This document shows positions 19,088 to 29,594 of a stretch of DNA of 64,000 nucleotides, piece by piece. The stretch covers positions 310,001 through 374,000 of the forward strand of contig NZ_JASHKN010000003.1 in assembly GCF_030056735.1 (NCBI RefSeq). Reading direction: 5' to 3'. A program made the position numbers and the translations under genes. The stretch comes from Rhodococcus sp. IEGM 1409. Lineage in GTDB: Bacteria; Actinomycetota; Actinomycetes; Mycobacteriales; Mycobacteriaceae. Within the stretch, counting starts at the first letter, position 1; the number at the start of each line of letters is the position of its first letter. The notes under the pieces are model-generated. The model was not told the origin of the DNA, ran no database searches, and saw nothing but the letters and a program-made list of their open reading frames with translations.

Positions 19088-19294
19088 CGTTGTCCCTTTC
19101 TGGCCTCGAGGCCCTGAGCGTTGATCGCCTTCGGGTCCCCGGGTGTGGGTGATGACGTGTTCAGTCTGCCACCGGACGTCGCCGACACGAATAGTTGACG
19201 GGGTGCAATGGGTCACATCACCGCGCGCGTATCAGGTACGTGCCGAAACGAGGCGAACCGCTGGCTATCGCGGTTTCCTGGCACCATCGAGGGC

Positions 19295-20866
19295 ATGTCG
19301 AAGTTCGTTCGCCTCTCCGGTGCCCTCGCCGGAAGCGCCGCAGTGCTCGTGTTGGTTGTCGGTTGCACTAGTTCGGAAGGCACTCCCGAATCAGTGGAAC
19401 CCGCTGGTTCCGCCGCGTCCGCGGTGCCGTCCGGCCTGGAGAAATTCTACGAGCAGACGCTCGACTGGGGTTCGTGCGACCAGTTCGTCGAAGAAGGAAC
19501 TGCGCCGCTGGGGCGTGGGATCGACTGCGCCGAGGTGAGCGTTCCCGTCGACTACGCGAATCCGAGCGGCGACACCGCGAAGGTGGTGATCTCGCGTTCG
19601 AAGGCAACTGGTGACCGCATCGGTTCGCTGTTGCTGAACCCGGGCGGGCCGGGTGGGTCCGGGCTGTCGATGGCGACGTCGGGTTCGGGCACCGAATTGC
19701 AGGAACGCTTCGACATGATCGGCTTCGATCCGCGGGGAATCGGTGCGTCGACCCCGCAGGTGCGGTGTCTGACGCCAGAGGAGATCGATGCGGAGCGTGC
19801 AGAGGTCAACGTCGACATGACGCCGGAAGGTATCGCCCTCGCCGAGGCGGACAGCAAGGACTACGCCGCCAAGTGTGCCGAGCGGACGGGTACGGAGTTC
19901 CTCGCCCACGTCGGTACCTACGAGGTAGTGCGAGACATGGACGTCATTCGGGGCGTTCTCGGCGATCCGAAGATGAATTACCTCGGATTCTCGTACGGCA
20001 CCCGGCTCGGATCCACTTACGCCGAGACCTTTCCGCAGAATGTTCGAGCGATGGTCCTCGACGGAGCGCTCGACCCCGAGCAGGATCCGATCGACGAAGT
20101 GGTCTTGCAAGGTCAGGGTTTCCAGGGCGCATTCGACGCCTTTGTCGCCGACTGTGTCACGCGAACGGACTGCCCGTTGGGTGACGATCCGGCGCAGGCG
20201 CGGGCACGTTTCCAGGCACTCGTCGATCCGCTGATCGAGAAGCCGGCGGAGACCACCGACCCACGGGGACTCAGTTATTCCGATGCGATCACAGGTGTCC
20301 AACAGGCCCTGTATTCGCCGCAGTTGTGGACTCCGTTGCGTGGGGGTCTGTCGAGTCTGGCCGACGGACGCGGGGACTCGCTGCTCAATCTCGCCGACAT
20401 GTACGAGGGCCGTGAGGACGACGGCAGCTACTCCAACATCAACGACGCGTTCAACGCCATTCGCTGCGTGGACGATCCGGCAACTACCGACCGCGCCGAG
20501 GCAGGCGAATCCGATACCCGGTACCGCGAGGCTGCGCCGTTCCTCGACGACGGACGCGGGACCGGTCAAGCGCCGCTCGACCTGTGCGCGTTCTGGCCGG
20601 TTCCGGCAACCGGCAGCCCCCACGCGCTCGACCCCCAGGCGCTCGCTCAAGCCGGTCTGCCGCAGTTGGTCGTCGTATCGACGACGCAGGATCCGGCGAC
20701 CCCGTATCAGGCCGGAGTGGATCTCGCGAAGCAGTTGGGCGCCGCCCTCATCACGTTCGACGGAACCCAGCACACGGTGGTCCTGGACGGAAACTCCTGC
20801 GTCGACGATGCCGTCGTCGACTACTTCGTTTACCTGAAGGCTCCGGAAGAAGGTCTGACATGTTAG
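19295..20866 (+). CDS. Secreted alpha/beta-hydrolase lipoprotein protease (CaeA/TAP-like)
   Basis: Exported serine hydrolase of 523 residues, of the Rv2223c/Rv2224c (CaeA, Hip1) type of cell-envelope protease or esterase. The signal peptide ends in a lipobox (VLVVGC). LLLNPGGPGGSGLSMA is the oxyanion region, the nucleophile is in YLGFSYGTRLGSTYAETFP, the TAP-like C-terminal domain includes VVVSTTQDPATPYQAG with the Asp, and the His is in FDGTQHTVVLDGNSC. ATG 19295 has GAGGGC upstream. Divergent from panB, as in mycobacteria. Confidence 0.9.
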   Translation: MSKFVRLSGALAGSAAVLVLVVGCTSSEGTPESVEPAGSAASAVPSGLEKFYEQTLDWGSCDQFVEEGTAPLGRGIDCAEVSVPVDYANPSGDTAKVVISRSKATGDRIGSLLLNPGGPGGSGLSMATSGSGTELQERFDMIGFDPRGIGASTPQVRCLTPEEIDAERAEVNVDMTPEGIALAEADSKDYAAKCAERTGTEFLAHVGTYEVVRDMDVIRGVLGDPKMNYLGFSYGTRLGSTYAETFPQNVRAMVLDGALDPEQDPIDEVVLQGQGFQGAFDAFVADCVTRTDCPLGDDPAQARARFQALVDPLIEKPAETTDPRGLSYSDAITGVQQALYSPQLWTPLRGGLSSLADGRGDSLLNLADMYEGREDDGSYSNINDAFNAIRCVDDPATTDRAEAGESDTRYREAAPFLDDGRGTGQAPLDLCAFWPVPATGSPHALDPQALAQAGLPQLVVVSTTQDPATPYQAGVDLAKQLGAALITFDGTQHTVVLDGNSCVDDAVVDYFVYLKAPEEGLTC

Positions 20867-20934
20867 CCGGCGCGACGCCATACGCTGCGCCTATTCGATG
20901 GTGACCAATCACTCTGTTAACCGGGACCACTGAT

Positions 20935-20950
20935 GTAACACAGATTTAAC
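20935..20950 (+). promoter_or_regulatory. Possible GlnR-like box upstream of glnA2
   Basis: GTAAC-n6-TTAAC ends 24 bases before the glnA2 start. Actinobacterial GlnR boxes follow GTnAC-n6-GaAAC, so the left half fits and the right half only partly. A second GTTAAC lies at about 20916. Tentative. Confidence 0.3.
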
Positions 20951-20973
20951 GTGGCTTGCTTAGTCTCGCGTGC

Positions 20974-22314
20974 ATGGATCGCCAAAAAGAATTCGTGCTT
21001 CGTACCCTGGAAGAGCGCGACATTCGGTTTGTCCGCTTGTGGTTCACCGATGTTCTCGGGTACCTCAAATCGGTGGCGATCGCCCCCGCCGAACTCGAAG
21101 GTGCCTTCGAGGAGGGAATCGGTTTCGACGGTTCCGCCATCGAGGGATTCTCGCGAGTCTCCGAAGCCGACACCGTCGCTCGGCCCGACGCTTCGACATT
21201 CCAGATCCTGCCGTGGGCCCACAAGGACGGTGCGCAGCACTCCGCACGCATGTTCTGTGACATCACGATGCCCGACGGTTCACCGTCATGGGCAGATCCG
21301 CGCCACGTCCTGCGTCGCCAGTTGAGCAAGGCCAGCGATTTGGGCTTCAGCTGCTACGTCCACCCGGAAATCGAGTTCTTCCTGCTGGAGAACGGTCCGA
21401 TCGACGGCACTCCGCCGATCCCAGCCGACTCGGGCGGATACTTCGACCAGGCCGTCCACGATTCGGCTCCGAACTTCCGCCGCCATGCCATCGACGCACT
21501 CGAGTCGATGGGCATCTCGGTCGAGTTCAGCCACCACGAGGCCGCGCCGGGTCAGCAGGAGATCGATCTGCGCTACGCCGACGCACTCTCGATGGCCGAC
21601 AACGTCATGACGTTCCGGTACGTCGTGAAGGAGGTCGCGATCGGTGAAGGCGTTCGGGCGAGCTTCATGCCCAAGCCGTTCAGCGATCAGGCCGGCTCCG
21701 CGATGCACACCCACATGAGCCTGTTCGAGGGCGATACCAACGCCTTCCACAATCCTGACGATCCGATGCAGCTCTCCGAGACCGGCAAGGCATTCATCGC
21801 CGGCATCCTCGAGCACGCCAACGAGATCAGTGCGGTCACGAACCAGTGGGTCAACTCGTACAAGCGGCTCGTTCACGGGGGAGAGGCTCCTACCGCCGCG
21901 TCGTGGGGCCCGTCCAACCGATCGGCCCTCATCCGTGTCCCGATGTACACGCCTAACAAGGCGTCGTCGCGCCGCGTCGAGATCCGCAGCCCAGACTCGG
22001 CCTGCAACCCGTACCTGACCTTCGCGGTTCTTCTTGCTGCCGGCCTGCGTGGCATCGAGAAGGGCTACACCTTGCCGCCCGAGGCAGAAGACGACGTGTG
22101 GTCGTTGACCTCCGCCGAGCGTCGCGCCATGGGCTACAAGGAACTGCCGAGCAACTTGGACAGCGCTCTGCGCGAGATGGAGAAGTCGGAACTGGTGGCC
22201 GAAGCACTGGGCGAGCACGTCTTCGATTTCTTCCTGCGCAACAAGCGTCGTGAGTGGGAGGAATACCGCAGTCACGTGACGCCGTTCGAGCTCAAGACCT
22301 ACCTCGGTCTGTGA
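20974..22314 (+). CDS. glnA2: Type I glutamine synthetase GlnA2
   Basis: Class I-type glutamine synthetase of 446 residues, the same length as M. tuberculosis GlnA2 (Rv2222c). It starts [40 protein letters not shown] and the metal-binding [24 protein letters not shown] and [20 protein letters not shown] regions are present. ATG 20974 was chosen over an upstream in-frame TTG by match with GlnA2. The stop overlaps the GTG of glnE, so synthetase and its modifying enzyme are co-translated. Confidence 0.94.
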   Translation: MDRQKEFVLRTLEERDIRFVRLWFTDVLGYLKSVAIAPAELEGAFEEGIGFDGSAIEGFSRVSEADTVARPDASTFQILPWAHKDGAQHSARMFCDITMPDGSPSWADPRHVLRRQLSKASDLGFSCYVHPEIEFFLLENGPIDGTPPIPADSGGYFDQAVHDSAPNFRRHAIDALESMGISVEFSHHEAAPGQQEIDLRYADALSMADNVMTFRYVVKEVAIGEGVRASFMPKPFSDQAGSAMHTHMSLFEGDTNAFHNPDDPMQLSETGKAFIAGILEHANEISAVTNQWVNSYKRLVHGGEAPTAASWGPSNRSALIRVPMYTPNKASSRRVEIRSPDSACNPYLTFAVLLAAGLRGIEKGYTLPPEAEDDVWSLTSAERRAMGYKELPSNLDSALREMEKSELVAEALGEHVFDFFLRNKRREWEEYRSHVTPFELKTYLGL

Positions 22315-25300
22315 CGGTGAAACCGCCCGCTGCGAGATCAGCAGTTCCAGGACCGGGTCGACTCGGGCTGGTCGAGCCCACCGCTGCCGACGAGTTGCGT
22401 CAGCTCGGTTGGGTCGACGCCGAGAGCATCGAACTCTTGTGGTCGCTTTCGCGTGCCGCGAATGCCGATCTAGCTCTGCGCACCCTTGTGCGGATCAAGG
22501 ACGGGCTCGGCGACGGGTGGCGCGAACTCGATCAGGCATTGCGCACGGACAAGGGCCTGCGCGGCCGTTTGTTCGCGCTGGTGGGTTCGTCGTCGGCATT
22601 CGGTGATCACCTGGCCGCGGATCCGATCGGCTGGAAACTGCTCGACGGCAAGGCTCTGCCGACCAAGGACGAGGCGACTGCAGCCTTGCTCGAGGCCGTA
22701 GGTGCCACCCTCGACGAGGGTGCTACCGAAGGCTCACTGACCTACCGCGCCACCGTGACCGGACCGGAAGCTGTTGTTGCTCTGCGTAAGAGCTACAAGG
22801 ACCAGCTGATGCTCCTGGCCGCGGCTGATCTTGCGGCGATCGTCGAGAACGAACCGGTGGTGCCGTATCAGACTGTGGGGCATCAGCTCTCCGACCTGGC
22901 TGACGCTGCACTGACCGCTGCACTCGCGGTAGCCATCGCAACGGTGTGCCCTGAGGGCAGTTGTCCGATCCGGCTCGCAGTGATCGCCATGGGCAAATGT
23001 GGTGCGCGCGAGCTGAACTACGTCTCCGACGTCGACGTCGTGTTCGTCGCCGAACCGGCGGACGCGACGGCAAGCCGCGTTGCCGGTGAGATGATGCGTA
23101 TCGGAACCTCCGCATTCTTCGAGGTCGATGCTGCGCTGCGTCCCGAAGGTAAGCGCGGAGAACTGGTTCGCTCGCTCGAATCCCACGTCACGTACTACAA
23201 GCGTTGGGCCAAGACCTGGGAGTTCCAGGCACTGCTCAAGGCTCGTCCGATGACGGGCGACATGGAGCTGGGTCGCCAGTACTCCGAGGCGATGAGCCCG
23301 ATGGTATGGATCGCCTCCGAGCGCGAGGACTTCGTCCCGGAAGTTCAAGCCATGCGTCGACGCGTCGAAGAAATGGTTCCTCCCGAACTGCGCGAGCGTG
23401 AACTCAAACTCGGCCGCGGAAGCTTGCGCGACGTCGAATTTGCCGTCCAGCTCCTGCAATTGGTGCACGGGCGGGCCGACAGTTCGTTGCACGTGCAGAG
23501 CACTGTCGATGCGTTGACCGCATTGGCCGCGGGAGGGTACGTCGGCCGCGACGACGCCGCCAACCTGACTGCGTCGTACGAATTCCTGCGTCTGCTCGAG
23601 CATCGTCTGCAGTTGCAGAAGCTCAAGCGCACGCACACCCTGCCACCGCCGGACGACGAGGAAGCGCTGCGCTGGTTGGCCCGCGCCGCACACATGCGAC
23701 CCGACGGTCGCCTTGATTCCCTCGGAGTCCTGCGCGCCGAGATCAAGCGGAACTCGCATCGTATTCGCCGCCTGCACGCCAAATTGTTCTACCGCCCGCT
23801 TCTCGAATCGGTGGCGCGGATGGACAAGGAAGCGCTGGTCCTGGGGCCCGAAGCCGCGGTTCGGCAGTTGGCCGCTCTCGGTTACACGGCGCCCGAGCAT
23901 GCACTCGGACATCTGACGGCACTGACCAGTGGCGCTTCGCGCAAGGGTCGTATTCAAGCGCTCCTGCTGCCGACTCTGCTCGAATCCCTCGCGGACACAC
24001 CGGATCCAGACGCCGGTCTGCTCGCCTACCGCAGGCTTTCGGATGCGCTCGTCGATCAGACGTGGTTCCTGCGCTTGCTCCGTGACGAGGCTGCGGTCGC
24101 CGAGCGTCTGATGACCGTGCTGGGGTCGTCCGCGTACCTACCCGACCTGCTCATCAAGGCTCCCGACGTGATCCGCTTGTTCGCGGATTCACCGAGTGGA
24201 CCGCGCCTGGTCGAGCCGAAGCCCGAGGACGTCGCTCGCGGGATCCTCACCGCCTCCGGGCGACACAGTGATCCGAATCGTGCTGTTGCCGCGGCCCGTT
24301 CGCTGCGGCGACACGAACTTGCACGCATCGCTTCGGCCGACATCCTCGGCATGCTCGATGTTCCCGCCGTCTGCAAGGCGCTGTCCTCGGTCTGGGCGGC
24401 GGTGCTCAACGCGTCGCTCTCCGCTGTGATCAAGGCCAGCGTCACCGAACTCGGGACCGAGGCTCCCGCCAGTTTCTCCGTCATCGGCATGGGCCGATTG
24501 GGTGGTGGCGAACTCGGTTACGGTTCCGATGCGGACGTGCTGTTCGTGTGCGAACCCCGCGAGGGCGCCGACGAGACCGTTGCGGTCAAGTGGGCCAACA
24601 GCATTGCCGACAAGGTGCGTAAGCTTCTCGGGGCTCCGAGTACGGATCCGCCGCTCGAGGTCGACACCGGACTGCGCCCGGAAGGCCGCAACGGACCGAT
24701 GGTGCGCACCCTCGAGTCCTACGACGCGTACTACGCGAAGTGGGCTCAGGCGTGGGAGATTCAAGCGCTACTTCGTGCGCACCCGGTGGCCGGTGATCCT
24801 GAATTGGGACTGCGGTTCCTGCACATGATCGACAAGACCCGCTACCCCGAAGGCGGAGTCAGCGATGCTGCGGTGCGCGAGATTCGACGCATCAAGGCGC
24901 GCGTCGATTCCGAAAGGCTGCCGCGCGGAGCCGATCCGGCGACGCACACCAAATTGGGTCGCGGCGGTCTGGCCGACATCGAGTGGACCGTGCAACTGCT
25001 GCAGCTGCGCCATGCCGACAGGATCGAGTCGCTGCACAATACGTCGACGCTGGAAACTCTCGACGCGATCGGCGCCGCGGAACTGCTCAGCGAAGGTGAC
25101 GTCGAACTGCTACGTGACGCCTGGATCACCGCAACGAAGGCACGCAACTGCCTCGTTCTGGTCCGCGGCAAGCCGACGGACCAGTTGCCCGGGCCTGGAC
25201 GCGTCCTCGCGGCGGTGGCGCAGGTCGCCGGATACGGCGACGACGCAGGGGAGTTCCTCGACAACTATCTGCGCATCACGCGTCGAGCAAAAGCTGTGGT

Positions 25301-25325
25301 GGAGAGGGTCTTCGGCGGCGAGTAG
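22311..25325 (+). CDS. glnE: Glutamine synthetase adenylyltransferase/deadenylase GlnE
   Basis: Bifunctional regulator of glutamine synthetase, 1004 residues. The N-terminal nucleotidyltransferase domain (removase) has [20 protein letters not shown]. The C-terminal one (transferase) has [20 protein letters not shown]. Both keep the G-GS/NxSDxD signature. Repeated motifs [19 protein letters not shown] and [19 protein letters not shown] show the internal duplication. GTG at 22311 overlaps the glnA2 stop. Convergent with the next gene. Confidence 0.95.
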   Translation: MTVKPPAARSAVPGPGRLGLVEPTAADELRQLGWVDAESIELLWSLSRAANADLALRTLVRIKDGLGDGWRELDQALRTDKGLRGRLFALVGSSSAFGDHLAADPIGWKLLDGKALPTKDEATAALLEAVGATLDEGATEGSLTYRATVTGPEAVVALRKSYKDQLMLLAAADLAAIVENEPVVPYQTVGHQLSDLADAALTAALAVAIATVCPEGSCPIRLAVIAMGKCGARELNYVSDVDVVFVAEPADATASRVAGEMMRIGTSAFFEVDAALRPEGKRGELVRSLESHVTYYKRWAKTWEFQALLKARPMTGDMELGRQYSEAMSPMVWIASEREDFVPEVQAMRRRVEEMVPPELRERELKLGRGSLRDVEFAVQLLQLVHGRADSSLHVQSTVDALTALAAGGYVGRDDAANLTASYEFLRLLEHRLQLQKLKRTHTLPPPDDEEALRWLARAAHMRPDGRLDSLGVLRAEIKRNSHRIRRLHAKLFYRPLLESVARMDKEALVLGPEAAVRQLAALGYTAPEHALGHLTALTSGASRKGRIQALLLPTLLESLADTPDPDAGLLAYRRLSDALVDQTWFLRLLRDEAAVAERLMTVLGSSAYLPDLLIKAPDVIRLFADSPSGPRLVEPKPEDVARGILTASGRHSDPNRAVAAARSLRRHELARIASADILGMLDVPAVCKALSSVWAAVLNASLSAVIKASVTELGTEAPASFSVIGMGRLGGGELGYGSDADVLFVCEPREGADETVAVKWANSIADKVRKLLGAPSTDPPLEVDTGLRPEGRNGPMVRTLESYDAYYAKWAQAWEIQALLRAHPVAGDPELGLRFLHMIDKTRYPEGGVSDAAVREIRRIKARVDSERLPRGADPATHTKLGRGGLADIEWTVQLLQLRHADRIESLHNTSTLETLDAIGAAELLSEGDVELLRDAWITATKARNCLVLVRGKPTDQLPGPGRVLAAVAQVAGYGDDAGEFLDNYLRITRRAKAVVERVFGGE

Positions 25326-25334
25326 CGCTCTCGC

Positions 25335-26195
25335 TCAGTCCTGCCGAATCGACGCGTTCGCGGCGAACTTACGCACTTCGGTGTCCTGCCACACGTGGGC
25401 GGGAACGCCGCCGCCGAGTAGTTCGCGCGCGAGCGCGGGTTGCCCGCCGATCGGAACGTCGCTGCCCGCGATGATCATGTTGCCGTAGCGGCGACCCTTG
25501 AGCATTGCGGGATCAGCGATGATCGCCATGTGTTCGAACTGTGCGCCGATGGTCGCAGCCTCGCTCCGTGCGCCCTGGAGATCCGGGGTGTCGCCGCAGT
25601 TGACGATGTAGATACCGCCCGGTGCGAGTATGCGTCGTACGTGGGTGGTGAATTGTGCCGTGGTCAACGGGGTCGGAGTTGTGCTGCCGGCGAACACATC
25701 TCGAATCACGATGTCCCGGGTGGCCTCGGTGAGAGTTTCCGTGACGGCGCGGGCTTCGCCGACACGAATGCGCAGCAGTGGTGCGCGCGGAAGGTCGAAC
25801 CAATCGCGCACGAGTTCTGCCAGAGCGCCGTCGATTTCGACCACCACCTGACGTGCGTCGGGGTAAGTGGCGGCGAAGTACCTGGCCATGGAGCAGGCAC
25901 CGCCGCCGAGATGCAGGACCCGCAGACGCTCGGCCTTGTCACGTTCGGAATCGACCAGATGCGCGATCCACCGCATGTATTCGAAATCGAGCACCGTGGG
26001 ATCCGCGACGTTCACGTGGGAACTGGGCACTCCGTTGATCTGGATGATCCAACCGTCGTCGGAGTACTGATCGCGGACAAGCTCACACGTCCCGGTGTCG
26101 ATCGGGAAAGTGCCGGCAACGGGACCGGACTCGCCTCGCTCGGGAGTACTGCTGCGAGTTCTGGTCTTGCGCGTTCCCTTGGCCACTGTATCCAT
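25335..26195 (-). CDS. Spermidine-synthase-like methyltransferase-fold protein
   Basis: Protein of 286 residues with a Rossmann-like SAM-binding core: RVLHLGGGACSMARYFAATY is the glycine motif, QVVVEIDGALAELVRDWF the acidic ribose-binding strand, and DIVIRDVFAGSTTP a following strand. This is the polyamine-synthase (PF01564-like) fold; many actinobacterial members lack proven aminopropyltransferase activity, so the reaction is open. The N-terminus is Lys/Arg-rich. ATG 26195 was used; a GTG three codons in (VAKGTRKT) is possible. A perfect inverted repeat lies eight bases upstream. Confidence 0.8.
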   Translation of the reverse strand: MDTVAKGTRKTRTRSSTPERGESGPVAGTFPIDTGTCELVRDQYSDDGWIIQINGVPSSHVNVADPTVLDFEYMRWIAHLVDSERDKAERLRVLHLGGGACSMARYFAATYPDARQVVVEIDGALAELVRDWFDLPRAPLLRIRVGEARAVTETLTEATRDIVIRDVFAGSTTPTPLTTAQFTTHVRRILAPGGIYIVNCGDTPDLQGARSEAATIGAQFEHMAIIADPAMLKGRRYGNMIIAGSDVPIGGQPALARELLGGGVPAHVWQDTEVRKFAANASIRQD

Positions 26196-26202
26196 CTTAG
26201 CC

Positions 26203-26242
26203 GTGCGCCTTTTTGGTAGCGCCCACTACCAAAAAGGCGCAC
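26203..26242. repeat. Perfect 17-bp inverted repeat between divergent genes
   Basis: GTGCGCCTTTTTGGTAG and its exact complement are separated by the six bases CGCCCA. The repeat sits between the start of the spermidine-synthase-like gene and the alcohol dehydrogenase gene. Each arm contains a five-T or five-A block. It could be an operator, a leader hairpin or a dispersed repeat. Confidence 0.8.
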
Positions 26243-26361
26243 AGACCGGCGGTATTCTCGAGCTATTTCAGGCACACTCGTACTTGGAGTGTGATCGGTG
26301 ACACAAATTCCGGCGCGTTCTTTCGTCGTCCGTGCATCACGAAGAATTTCGAGGAGTGCAG

Positions 26362-27489
26362 GTGAAGGTCAAGGCAGCGGTAGTCAAGGCGCCAGGTCAG
26401 GCGTGGGAGATCGAAGAGGTCGAGCTGGGGGACCCGGTCTCGGGTGAGGTGCAGGTCCGACTCGCCGCATCGGGACTGTGCCATTCGGACGAACATTTGC
26501 GTACGGGCGCCAGCCCGCTGCCCTTCTTCCCGGCACTGGGCGGGCACGAAGGTGCCGGAGTGGTGACGAAGGTCGGGCCGGGAGTTACGAGCGTCGAAGA
26601 AGGCGACCACGTTGTTCTCGCGTTCATCCCGGCGTGCGGACGTTGTCCCTCTTGCGCGAAGGGTCTGCAGAACATCTGCGACGAGGGAGCCGGCCTGTTG
26701 ACCGGGCAGGCGATCTCCGACAAGACGTACCGCGTCACCCTCAACGACGAGCCGGTCATCCAGATGTGCCTGCTCGGAACATTCTCGCCGTACGTGACCG
26801 TCAACGAGGCGTCGGTGATCAAAATCGAGAAGGATATCCCGCTCGACAAGGCGGCCTTGCTCGGCTGCGGTGTTGCCACCGGTTGGGGATCGGCCACCGC
26901 GATCGGCGGAGCCAAGGTCGGTGACACGGTGGTGGTCGTCGGCGTCGGCGGTGTCGGAATCAACTCGGTACAGGGTGCGGCGTCCGCCGGAGCGCGGTTT
27001 GTGATCGCGATCGATCCCGTCGAGTTCAAGCGCGACAAGGCAAAGGAATTCGGCGCCACACACACGTTTGCCTCACTCGAGGAAGCGCTACCGGCGATCG
27101 GCGAGATCACCTGGGGCAAGATGGCCGACGTCACCGTGATCACCGTGGGTGAAATTCACGGTGACATCATTCAGCCCGCGCTCAGTGCGACGGGTAAGGG
27201 TGGCCAGGTAGTGGTCGTCGGAATGGGGCATTACGCGGATTCGCAGGTGACGCTCAGCCTCTTCGAGCTGACCCTTCTGCAGAAGCGTTTGCAGGGAGCC
27301 ATCTTCGGTGGGGTCGGGCCACGGTCCCAGATTCCCAAGTTGCTCGATCACTACCGAAGTGGCGCACTCAAACTCGACGAGTTGGTGACCAAGACCTACA
27401 AGCTCGAGGAGATCAACGAGGGTTACGCCGACATGCTGGAGGGAAAGAACCTGCGCGGCATGATCGTCTACACCGAGGACGATTACTGA
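26362..27489 (+). CDS. NDMA-type zinc-dependent alcohol dehydrogenase
   Basis: Medium-chain dehydrogenase of 375 residues. The catalytic zinc site has SGLCHSDEH and GGHEGAG; the structural zinc has CGRCPSCAKGLQNIC. The Rossmann motif is VVVVGVGGVGINSVQGA. The overall form (LLGCGVATGWGSA, KRLQGAIFGGVGPRSQIPKL) fits the actinobacterial NDMA-dependent alcohol/methanol dehydrogenase group, whose NAD(H) stays bound and which relies on an outside electron acceptor such as mycofactocin. GTG 26362 has GAGGAG upstream. No mycofactocin genes are in the window. Confidence 0.88.
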   Translation: MKVKAAVVKAPGQAWEIEEVELGDPVSGEVQVRLAASGLCHSDEHLRTGASPLPFFPALGGHEGAGVVTKVGPGVTSVEEGDHVVLAFIPACGRCPSCAKGLQNICDEGAGLLTGQAISDKTYRVTLNDEPVIQMCLLGTFSPYVTVNEASVIKIEKDIPLDKAALLGCGVATGWGSATAIGGAKVGDTVVVVGVGGVGINSVQGAASAGARFVIAIDPVEFKRDKAKEFGATHTFASLEEALPAIGEITWGKMADVTVITVGEIHGDIIQPALSATGKGGQVVVVGMGHYADSQVTLSLFELTLLQKRLQGAIFGGVGPRSQIPKLLDHYRSGALKLDELVTKTYKLEEINEGYADMLEGKNLRGMIVYTEDDY

Positions 27490-27508
27490 TCGTTTGCATC
27501 TGACAAAA

Positions 27509-27555
27509 CAGTCCGGCCCGACATCGCACTCCGCGGTGTCGGGCCGGACTGCTTT
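27509..27555 (+). terminator. Intrinsic terminator after alcohol dehydrogenase gene
   Basis: A 15-base perfect stem (CAGTCCGGCCCGACA with TGTCGGGCCGGACTG), a 13-base loop and CTTTG after it, starting 20 bases after the stop codon. Confidence 0.82.
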
Positions 27556-27679
27556 GCCCAGCGCTGGTGATTTCCGTCGATCGATGCGTCGATTGCGCCC
27601 GTAGTGGGCACACGCAGGGTGAGGGAGTCGGACAGTGTGTCCGGGCCCCACTCCACGACTCGACAGAGAAGAGCAGAGC

Positions 27680-28501
27680 ATGCCCGACGTCACCACCTCC
27701 GACGGAACCGAGATCTACTACACCGAGCACGGCACCGGCCGGCCGATCGTCCTGAGTCACGGGTGGCCGCTGAGTTCCGACGCGTGGCAAGTCGAGATGA
27801 AGCTCTTCGCCGACGCCGGATACCGGACCATCGCGCACGATCGTCGAGGGCACGGTCGCTCGTCGAAGACGTACACCGGCAACGACATGGATACATATGC
27901 CAAGGACCTGGCTGAGCTGATCGACACACTCGACCTGAAAGACCTGATCCTGGTGGGCCATTCGACCGGCGGCGGGGAAGTGGTCCGTTACGCGGCGCAG
28001 CACGGCAAAGGGCGCGTTGCCAAGGTGATCACTGCCGGCGCCGTTCCACCGATCATGGTCAAGTCGGACAGCAACCCCGAAGGCACACCGATCGAGGTGT
28101 TCGACGGCATTCGTGAGGGAGTTCTGCGAGACCGATCGCAGTTCTACAAAGATCTCAGCGAGAGCTTCTACGGCGCGAACCGCGAAGGGGCCGACGTCTC
28201 GCAAGGGGCGAAGGACGACTTCTGGCGACAGGGGATGTTGGTCAACCTCGCCGCGGCCTACGACTGCGTCAAGGCATTCTCTGAGACAGACCAGACTTCC
28301 GATCTCGAAGCCATCGACGTTCCGGTCCTCATAGCTCAGGGTGACGACGATCAGATCGTACCGATCGGCGCAGCGGCGGAGAAGGCGATCAAGCTGGTGA
28401 AGAAGGGCACGCTGAAGGTGTATCCGGGCGCACCGCATGGAATTTACGGCTCATATCAAGAGACACTCGACCAGGACATTCTCGCGTTCATCGAGGACTG
28501 A
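27680..28501 (+). CDS. Alpha/beta hydrolase, cofactor-free haloperoxidase/esterase type
   Basis: Protein of 273 residues. HGWPLSSDAWQ forms the oxyanion hole, RRGHGRSSKTYTGNDMDTYA is family-typical, the nucleophile is in LVGHSTGGGEVVRYAAQHG, the Asp in IAQGDDDQIVP, and the His in GAPHGIYGSY. The GHSTGGGE form marks the non-haem chloroperoxidase/perhydrolase group, which are mostly esterases in vivo. ATG 27680 follows AGAAGAGCAGAGC. First gene of a run with a bicupin and an FmdE-like protein. Confidence 0.88.
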   Translation: MPDVTTSDGTEIYYTEHGTGRPIVLSHGWPLSSDAWQVEMKLFADAGYRTIAHDRRGHGRSSKTYTGNDMDTYAKDLAELIDTLDLKDLILVGHSTGGGEVVRYAAQHGKGRVAKVITAGAVPPIMVKSDSNPEGTPIEVFDGIREGVLRDRSQFYKDLSESFYGANREGADVSQGAKDDFWRQGMLVNLAAAYDCVKAFSETDQTSDLEAIDVPVLIAQGDDDQIVPIGAAAEKAIKLVKKGTLKVYPGAPHGIYGSYQETLDQDILAFIED

Positions 28502-28544
28502 CGTCAGCGAGGCGGAAGGACCAGAGTCGAAAGGACCAAAGGCC

Positions 28545-29576
28545 ATGTCTACACACGTTGCCTCACTACGTAATGGTCCCAGCGTCTTCGAGAACGAACT
28601 CGGATCGATCTCGCAGCTCGACTCGAGTTCGTTGGCGATCCTGTCCGGTCTGTCGATCAAGCGAATTGTTCTCGGCCCCGGCGCGATCCGCGAACCACAA
28701 TGGAACGTCAACGCGAACCAGATCGCCTACGTCACCAGCGGAACCGTGCTTGTCTCGATGTTGGGTAATGCCGACGAGTTCGCCAGTTTCGTGGTGCGAA
28801 CGGGGCAGATGTATCACGTCGAATCCGGGGCGATTTATCACATCGAAAACGTCGGAGAGGGGGAGGCGGAGATCATCGCTGCCTTGCGAACTTCTCTCCC
28901 GCAGCACTTCTCGTTGCATAGTAGCGTCAGCGCAATGTCGAACGCGGTACTCGGCAACACCTACGATCTCGCCGCATCAGCCTTCGATGTCTTCGGTAGA
29001 GCCGATGCGTCCCAGATTGTGCGGCGGGACGGCGCCGCCGTCGTTCCCGATACCGCCGGCTTTCCCAACGCGCATCTCTTCGATCTCGAAGGGCAGATCG
29101 CCCCTCTCGCTTATCCGTACGGACAGGCGAAGGTGGCGCGCAGGCAGTATTGGGCAGCGCTGGAGGATCTTTCGATGTACTCGTTGACTATTCGCGAGAG
29201 CGGAATGCGTGAGCCACATTGGCATCCCGTCACTGCCGAGATGGGATACGTGCATCGGGGTCGCGGGCGGATGACAGTTCTCGATCCCGACGGGTCACTC
29301 GACACCTACCAGCTCGAACCGGGCCAGGTGTACTTCGTTCCACGTGCCTATCCTCATCACATCGAGGTTATGGGCGACGAGAACATCAACTTCCTGATCT
29401 TCTTCGACCAGCCGACGCCAGGCGACATAGGCTACCGTGCAACGGCTTCCGCGTTCTCACGTGGCGTTCTCTCGGCCTCGTTCGGTGTTCCGGAACGCGA
29501 TCTGCCACAATTTCCTACCACCCCGATCGATCCGCTCATCGTCTCGCGGAACAACCCGATCGACCACCAGGACTGA
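28545..29576 (+). CDS. Bicupin protein, oxalate decarboxylase-like
   Basis: Protein of 343 residues with two cupin barrels. The second barrel keeps a full metal site (EPHWHPVTAEMGYVHRGRG and YPHHIEV). In the first barrel the matching positions read EPQWNVNANQIAYVTSG, so its His ligands are gone and only one metal site should work. Fold and order resemble oxalate decarboxylase/oxidase, but the substrate is not certain. AAAGGACC precedes the ATG at 28545. Likely co-transcribed with its neighbours. Confidence 0.82.
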   Translation: MSTHVASLRNGPSVFENELGSISQLDSSSLAILSGLSIKRIVLGPGAIREPQWNVNANQIAYVTSGTVLVSMLGNADEFASFVVRTGQMYHVESGAIYHIENVGEGEAEIIAALRTSLPQHFSLHSSVSAMSNAVLGNTYDLAASAFDVFGRADASQIVRRDGAAVVPDTAGFPNAHLFDLEGQIAPLAYPYGQAKVARRQYWAALEDLSMYSLTIRESGMREPHWHPVTAEMGYVHRGRGRMTVLDPDGSLDTYQLEPGQVYFVPRAYPHHIEVMGDENINFLIFFDQPTPGDIGYRATASAFSRGVLSASFGVPERDLPQFPTTPIDPLIVSRNNPIDHQD

Positions 29577-29594
29577 CCGGCAAGGACGCCCATC

